From contig URCF01000001.1 in assembly GCA_900546365.1 (NCBI GenBank), forward strand, positions 62,001 through 126,000: a stretch of DNA of 64,000 bases, in the 5' to 3' direction. The translations under genes were made by a program, and so were the position numbers. The notes below the pieces were generated by a model. The model ran no database searches, had not been told where the DNA came from, and was given only the letters and a program-made list of their open reading frames with translations. Position 1 is the first letter of the stretch; the number at the start of each line of letters is the position of its first letter. Of this stretch, positions 59,790 to 64,000 are shown piece by piece. Source of the stretch: an uncultured Porphyromonadaceae bacterium (GTDB taxonomy: Bacteria > Bacteroidota > Bacteroidia > Bacteroidales > Muribaculaceae).

Positions 59790-62345
59790 ATGAAAATAGA
59801 AGTAAGCAATTCTAACGCTCCTGTGTGGCATGACGCCACAGTGAGCTCTGAGCTCCCTGCCGCCCTCAAGCCGCTGGCAGAGCTTTCAAAAAATCTTTGG
59901 TGGGTATGGAACAGCGAGGCTAAAGCCTTGTTCCGCGACCTTGATCCCGAACTGTGGCGCTCCACAGGTGAAAACCCTGTGATGGTGCTTCAGCGCCTGA
60001 GCACCGACCGTATCGAGGCTGTCACCAAGGACAAAGACATGGTGGAGCGTATCAATGCCGTTTATGCCGACTTCAAGGCATACATGGCTGTGCCCATGCG
60101 CACTGATGTGCCTTCGGTATCATATTTCTCAATGGAATATGGCCTTTGCAACTGTTTGAAAATCTACTCCGGTGGCCTCGGTGTGCTTGCCGGTGATTAT
60201 ATCAAAGAAGCCAGCGACAGCTGCGTGGATATGACAGCTGTCGGATTTCTTTATCGCTATGGATATTTCACCCAGACTCTGTCGGTTGATGGTCAGCAAA
60301 TTGCCAACTACGAGCCGCAGAACTTCGACCAGCTCCCCATCGAGCAGGTGATGGATGCCGATGGCCAGCCCATGGTGCTCGAGGTGCCTTATCCCGGCCG
60401 AATAGTTTACTCGCATATCTGGCGTGTGAATGTGGGTCGCATGAAGCTCTATCTGCTCGACACCGATTTCGACCTCAACAGCGAATATGACCGCTCCATC
60501 ACCCATCAGCTCTATGGTGGTGACTGGGAAAACCGTATCAAGCAGGAATATCTGCTCGGTATCGGCGGTGTGCTGATGCTCAAGAAGCTTGGCGTGAACT
60601 CCAAGCTGTATCACTGCAACGAAGGCCATGCCGCTCTGCTCAACCTGCAGCGTCTTGTGGACTATGTGCAGGAGCAGAAGCTCGACTTCAATGTGGCTCT
60701 TGAGCTTGTGCGCGCATCCTCGCTCTACACTGTCCACACTCCGGTTCCCGCCGGTCATGACTACTTTGACGAAGGCCTCTTTGGCAAATACATGAGTGAG
60801 TTCCCCGGTAAGCTCGGCATCTCCTGGGCAGACCTTATGAACATGGGTCGCGAGAACCCCAACACCAACGAGCGTTTCTCGATGAGCGTGTTCGCCCTCA
60901 ACACCTGCCAGGAAGCTAACGGTGTGAGCTGGCTCCACGGCGAAGTGTCCAAAAAGATGTTTGCCGGTATATGGAAAGGTTACAGCTGGGAAGAAAGCCA
61001 TGTCGGCTATGTGACCAACGGTGTGCATATGCCCACCTGGGCCGCTTCGGAATGGAAAGCTTTCTATCTTGAGCATCTCGGTCCCCAGGTGTTCGCAGAT
61101 CAGAGCAATCCCGAGGCTTGGAAGGGTATCTTCTCTGTTAGTGATGAGGCTATCTGGGATCTCCGCATGACTCTCAAGAATAAGTTTATCAACTTCGTGA
61201 AGCGCGACTTCAAGGCCAAATGGCTTGCCAACCAGCGCGACCCGTCGGCTGTGATGGATATTCTTGAAAAGATTAACCCCAATGCTCTTATCATTGGTTT
61301 CGCCCGTCGTTTCGCCACCTACAAACGTGCCCACCTGCTGTTCACCGACCTTGACCGTCTGGCTCGAATCGTGAACAACGAGAAGTTCCCCGTACAGTTT
61401 GTATTCTCCGGCAAGGCTCACCCTGCTGATGGTGCCGGTCAGGGTCTTATCCGCCGCATCATGGAGATTTCACGCATGCCTCAGTTCCTTGGCAAGATTA
61501 TCTTCCTCGAGGACTACAATATGGTGGTGGCCAAGCGTCTGGTGACAGGCGTGGATATCTGGCTCAACACTCCCACCCGTCCTCTCGAGGCTTCCGGCAC
61601 ATCCGGCGAAAAGGCCGAAATGAACGGTGTGCTTAACTTCTCGGTGCTTGACGGATGGTGGTACGAAGGTTATCGCTTTGACGAAAAGGCCGGCTGGGCT
61701 CTTACCGACAAGCGCACCTTCACCGACCAGTCGCAGCAGGATAAGCTTGATGCCGCCACTATCTACTCGATGCTGGAGAACGAAATCATTCCTCTCTACT
61801 TCGAGAAAAATTCCAAAGGGTATTCGCCCCGCTGGATAGAGTACATCAAGAACTCTATCGGTCACATCGCTCCCCACTTCACCATGAAGCGTATGATCGA
61901 CGACTATATCACCCGTTTCTACGATCCCGAAGCTCGCCGCTTCAATGCCCTTGCCAACAATGATTGCGCTTTGGCTAAGGAGATTGTGGCTTGGAAGGAG
62001 AAAGTTGTGGCTGCCTGGGACGGCGTGAAGGTGCTTGACTTCAAGATGGATACTCCGGGAGCCTCTTCCACCGGCAAAACCTACAATGTGTCGGCTGTGG
62101 TTGACACCAATGGTCTCGGTCGCTCGCTGGGTCTTGAATTTGTGGCCTACCGTGTGGCAGATGGTGAAGAGAAGCTGTATGAAACCCGTCAGTTTGATGT
62201 CACCAAGGCCGATGGCGATGTGCTCACCTACGAGCTTCATGATAAAATCCACGATGCAGGTGTTTACCGCTACGGATTCCGTCTGTATCCCATAAACCCG
62301 AATCTTGCCCATCGTCAGGATTTTGCATACGTTCGCTGGATTTAA
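59790..62345 (+). CDS. Alpha-glucan phosphorylase, GT35
   Basis: This 851-residue PLP enzyme releases glucose 1-phosphate from glycogen or maltodextrin. Residues about 1-100 are an N-terminal DUF3417 domain (LKPLAELSKNLWWVWNSEA) of the GlgP-like type. The catalytic core shows GFARRFATYKRAHLLF, and the PLP Lys is in EASGTSGEKAEMNG near 605-620. The C-terminal 100 residues are beta-rich (KTYNVSAVVDTNGL), longer than the core phosphorylase and probably a binding module. It follows the GT3 gene by 48 bases and ends with a terminator. Confidence 0.95.
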   Translation: MKIEVSNSNAPVWHDATVSSELPAALKPLAELSKNLWWVWNSEAKALFRDLDPELWRSTGENPVMVLQRLSTDRIEAVTKDKDMVERINAVYADFKAYMAVPMRTDVPSVSYFSMEYGLCNCLKIYSGGLGVLAGDYIKEASDSCVDMTAVGFLYRYGYFTQTLSVDGQQIANYEPQNFDQLPIEQVMDADGQPMVLEVPYPGRIVYSHIWRVNVGRMKLYLLDTDFDLNSEYDRSITHQLYGGDWENRIKQEYLLGIGGVLMLKKLGVNSKLYHCNEGHAALLNLQRLVDYVQEQKLDFNVALELVRASSLYTVHTPVPAGHDYFDEGLFGKYMSEFPGKLGISWADLMNMGRENPNTNERFSMSVFALNTCQEANGVSWLHGEVSKKMFAGIWKGYSWEESHVGYVTNGVHMPTWAASEWKAFYLEHLGPQVFADQSNPEAWKGIFSVSDEAIWDLRMTLKNKFINFVKRDFKAKWLANQRDPSAVMDILEKINPNALIIGFARRFATYKRAHLLFTDLDRLARIVNNEKFPVQFVFSGKAHPADGAGQGLIRRIMEISRMPQFLGKIIFLEDYNMVVAKRLVTGVDIWLNTPTRPLEASGTSGEKAEMNGVLNFSVLDGWWYEGYRFDEKAGWALTDKRTFTDQSQQDKLDAATIYSMLENEIIPLYFEKNSKGYSPRWIEYIKNSIGHIAPHFTMKRMIDDYITRFYDPEARRFNALANNDCALAKEIVAWKEKVVAAWDGVKVLDFKMDTPGASSTGKTYNVSAVVDTNGLGRSLGLEFVAYRVADGEEKLYETRQFDVTKADGDVLTYELHDKIHDAGVYRYGFRLYPINPNLAHRQDFAYVRWI

Positions 62346-62376
62346 TCACGCAAACACACATAATTGATAATGATAG

Positions 62377-62418
62377 AGAAAGCACCGGCAAAACACTGCT
62401 GTCGGTGCTTTCATTCTT
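62377..62418 (+). terminator. Intrinsic terminator after glucan phosphorylase
   Basis: GAAAGCACCG (62378-62387) pairs with CGGTGCTTTC (62403-62412), followed by ATTCTTTA, a moderate T tail. Confidence 0.75.
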
Positions 62419-62426
62419 TATAGGAT

Positions 62427-63200
62427 ATGAATAAGAAACAGATAATGGATTTCATTGTGGTGGCCAATGTGAAGCTTCACCCGATGTTCTCGTTGCTTAA
62501 ACTGATGCCTGCCCACGGCGAGCTGCCGCAGATTGCCCCGGGTCAGTTTGTGCAGGTGGCTGTTCCCGATAGCCCCTCCACGTTTCTCCGCCGCCCGATA
62601 TCGGTGAACTATGTGGAGTATGACGCGCAGCTGCTGTGGTTGCTGGTGCGCAATGCCGGACCGGGCACGGAGCATCTCATCAATATGTCGAAGGGTGATT
62701 CGCTCAACCTGTTGCTGCCGCTCGGCAAGCCATTCTCGATGCCTGCACGCAAGGATGCCCGCATACTGCTCGTGGGCGGTGGTGTAGGTGTGGCCCCGTT
62801 GCTGTATTTCGGTGAATGTCTGGCCAACGAAGGGTATGCTCCGGAGTTTCTCCTGGGAGCCCGCAGCAGTGATCTGCTGCTGGAGTTGGATATGTTCAGC
62901 TCCGTGGGCAAGGTGCATGTAGCCACCGACGACGGCTCGGCTGGATTTCATGGCCTTGTCACCGGACATCCTGTGCTTGACGATGGGATAGAGAATATCT
63001 ATTGCTGCGGTCCGGCCCCGATGATGAAAGGCGTGGCTGCCGAAGCACGCCGCATAGGTGCCGACTGCGAAGTGTCGCTTGAAAACATGATGGCTTGCGG
63101 CCTCGGGGCCTGTCTGTGCTGTGTGGAGAAAACAGTGAAGGGCAATGTGTGTGTGTGCACCGAAGGTCCGGTGTTCAATATCAACGAACTCACTTGGTAA
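62427..63200 (+). CDS. pyrK: Dihydroorotate dehydrogenase B, electron transfer subunit
   Basis: This 257-residue FAD and 2Fe-2S protein passes electrons from the PyrD subunit to NAD+. The FAD block is FLRRPISVNYVEY near residue 52, the NAD-binding loop is VGGGVGVAPLLYFGE near 115, and CGPAPMMKGV lies near 192. The C-terminal Cys cluster MACGLGACLCCV plus a later Cys binds the iron-sulphur centre. It is followed 14 bases later by pyrD, the catalytic subunit, so the pair makes the class 1B enzyme of pyrimidine synthesis. The long form of the signature is intact. Confidence 0.96.
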   Translation: MNKKQIMDFIVVANVKLHPMFSLLKLMPAHGELPQIAPGQFVQVAVPDSPSTFLRRPISVNYVEYDAQLLWLLVRNAGPGTEHLINMSKGDSLNLLLPLGKPFSMPARKDARILLVGGGVGVAPLLYFGECLANEGYAPEFLLGARSSDLLLELDMFSSVGKVHVATDDGSAGFHGLVTGHPVLDDGIENIYCCGPAPMMKGVAAEARRIGADCEVSLENMMACGLGACLCCVEKTVKGNVCVCTEGPVFNINELTW

Positions 63201-63214
63201 AAAACAGAACTGTT

Positions 63215-64000
63215 ATGGTGAATCTTAACGTAAATATAGGAAAACTGCCGTTGGCCAACCCGGTGCTCACCGCGTCCGGCACTTTTGGCTACGGTGAGGA
63301 ATTTGCCGATTTCATATCGCTCGACCGTCTTGGCGGATATATTGTGAAAGGCACCACTTTGGAGCCCCGTGAAGGCAATCCTTATCCCCGCATGGCTGAA
63401 ACGCCGTCTGGAATGCTCAACGCCGTGGGGCTGCAGAACAAGGGTGTGGATTATTTCATCAATCATATATATCCCCGTATCCGCAATATCAAGTCGCAGA
63501 TGATAGTCAATGTGTCGGGTGCGAAGATAAGCGATTATGTGGGCGTGTGTGAACGCCTGGCGCCTTTGGAGCATCTTCATGCCATTGAGGTGAACATATC
63601 GTGTCCCAACGTGAAGCAGGGCGGAATGGCTTTCGGCACCAGTTGCGAGGGAGCCGCAGAGGTGACCCGGGCTGTGCGCCGTGCGTATCCCGGCACTGTG
63701 ATTGTGAAACTATCGCCCAATGTGACCAACATAGCTGAGATTGCCAAAGCTGTGGAAGGCGAGGGCGCCGATGCGGTGTCGCTGATCAACACTCTGATGG
63801 GTATGGCCATTGATGTGGAGCGGCGCAAACCGTGCCTGTCCACTGTCACAGGTGGTTTGTCGGGACCTGCGGTACGTCCTGTTGCAGTGCGTATGGTGTG
63901 GCAAACAGCTAACGCCGTGAAGATACCTGTGGTGGGTCTGGGCGGCATTATGAATGGCCGCGATGCCTTGGAGTTCATTCTCGCCGGAGCCACCGCAGTG
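63215..64000 (+). CDS. pyrD: Dihydroorotate dehydrogenase B, catalytic subunit, start of gene
   Basis: The gene runs off the right edge; 262 codons are present from ATG 63215. It oxidises dihydroorotate to orotate with FMN in pyrimidine synthesis. LANPVLTASGTFGYGEEF near residue 15 and EVNISCPNVKQGG near 130 are PyrD class 1B blocks, and the latter carries the catalytic Cys. The FMN phosphate segment GLGGIMNGRDALEF is near the edge. Its partner PyrK is directly upstream. Confidence 0.96.
   Translation, partial: MVNLNVNIGKLPLANPVLTASGTFGYGEEFADFISLDRLGGYIVKGTTLEPREGNPYPRMAETPSGMLNAVGLQNKGVDYFINHIYPRIRNIKSQMIVNVSGAKISDYVGVCERLAPLEHLHAIEVNISCPNVKQGGMAFGTSCEGAAEVTRAVRRAYPGTVIVKLSPNVTNIAEIAKAVEGEGADAVSLINTLMGMAIDVERRKPCLSTVTGGLSGPAVRPVAVRMVWQTANAVKIPVVGLGGIMNGRDALEFILAGATAV

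Noticed and set aside
60129..61421. 430-codon open frame opposite the glucan phosphorylase
   Set aside because: It is a shadow frame; the phosphorylase active site lies on the other strand.
1..64000. CRISPR arrays, insertion sequences, integrases, rRNA, phage genes
   Set aside because: Reading through both strands I found no regular spacer-repeat series, no transposase or integrase motif, and no rRNA-like sequence.

Overview
This 64 kb window is bacterial chromosome from the phylum Bacteroidota, order Bacteroidales. The evidence is direct. Promoters have the Bacteroidales form TTTG-N19/20-TAnnTTTG. Several fusions typical of the phylum are present: LpxC-FabZ, MurF-alanine racemase and FeoA-FeoB. 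There is a eukaryote-type (GT3) glycogen synthase, and two proteins end in Por/T9SS-like C-terminal domains. A gut member of the Muribaculaceae or a relative is my guess from the overall feel; the sequence alone does not settle the family. Most of the window is dense core genome with many 1-, 4- and 11-base gene overlaps. I see no insertion sequence, prophage, integrase, CRISPR array or rRNA.

Bases 1-13,100: the end of ispH, an exonuclease and a small lipoprotein; an isolated tRNA-Cys with its own promoter and terminator; a large secreted chitobiase-domain protein facing an outer-membrane barrel gene; trpS, a YitT membrane protein and a degenerate Rossmann protein; then a leftward overlapping set (tricorn-like protease, DUF2027/Smr protein, flavodoxin-ferredoxin protein) and a DUF486 membrane protein. 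Bases 13,200-20,600: aspS, a NIF3 protein and a zinc-ribbon coiled-coil protein; a DUF3298 lipoprotein; acpP-fabF; surE. Bases 20,600-31,100: a DUF4293 membrane protein, murF-alr with a GSCFA gene, an OmpA protein with PorE-like domain order, a TPR lipoprotein, then speA-truA.

Bases 31,200-45,600: glnS, a helical-repeat protein, a metallo-hydrolase with rsmG, an S1-domain protein, the lipid A genes lpxD, lpxC-fabZ and lpxA (lpxB is not in the window), a leftward set of alpha-L-fucosidase, cutC and a transglutaminase-like protein, then divergent DUF3127 and DUF695 genes. Bases 45,600-55,000: ftsH and rsfS, an FtsX-type permease and an aminotransferase, a lower-GC set (PH-domain protein, AlkD-like protein, GNAT acetyltransferase), and feoAB. 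Bases 55,200-64,000: a glycogen/alpha-glucan block (secreted type I pullulanase, a mini sorting-domain protein, GT3 glycogen synthase, alpha-glucan phosphorylase), followed by pyrK and the start of pyrD.

I found no obvious new multi-gene defence or biosynthetic system. The items most worth a second look are small: a 12-base direct repeat plus palindrome between the DUF3127 and DUF695 genes, a 100-residue protein that is little more than a secretion signal and sorting-type domain, an unannotated 28-codon membrane peptide upstream of glycogen synthase, a degenerate TCCTATRA repeat tract, a tandem transglutaminase protein whose second copy has lost its Cys, and the mirrored domain layout of the 731-residue secreted protein.
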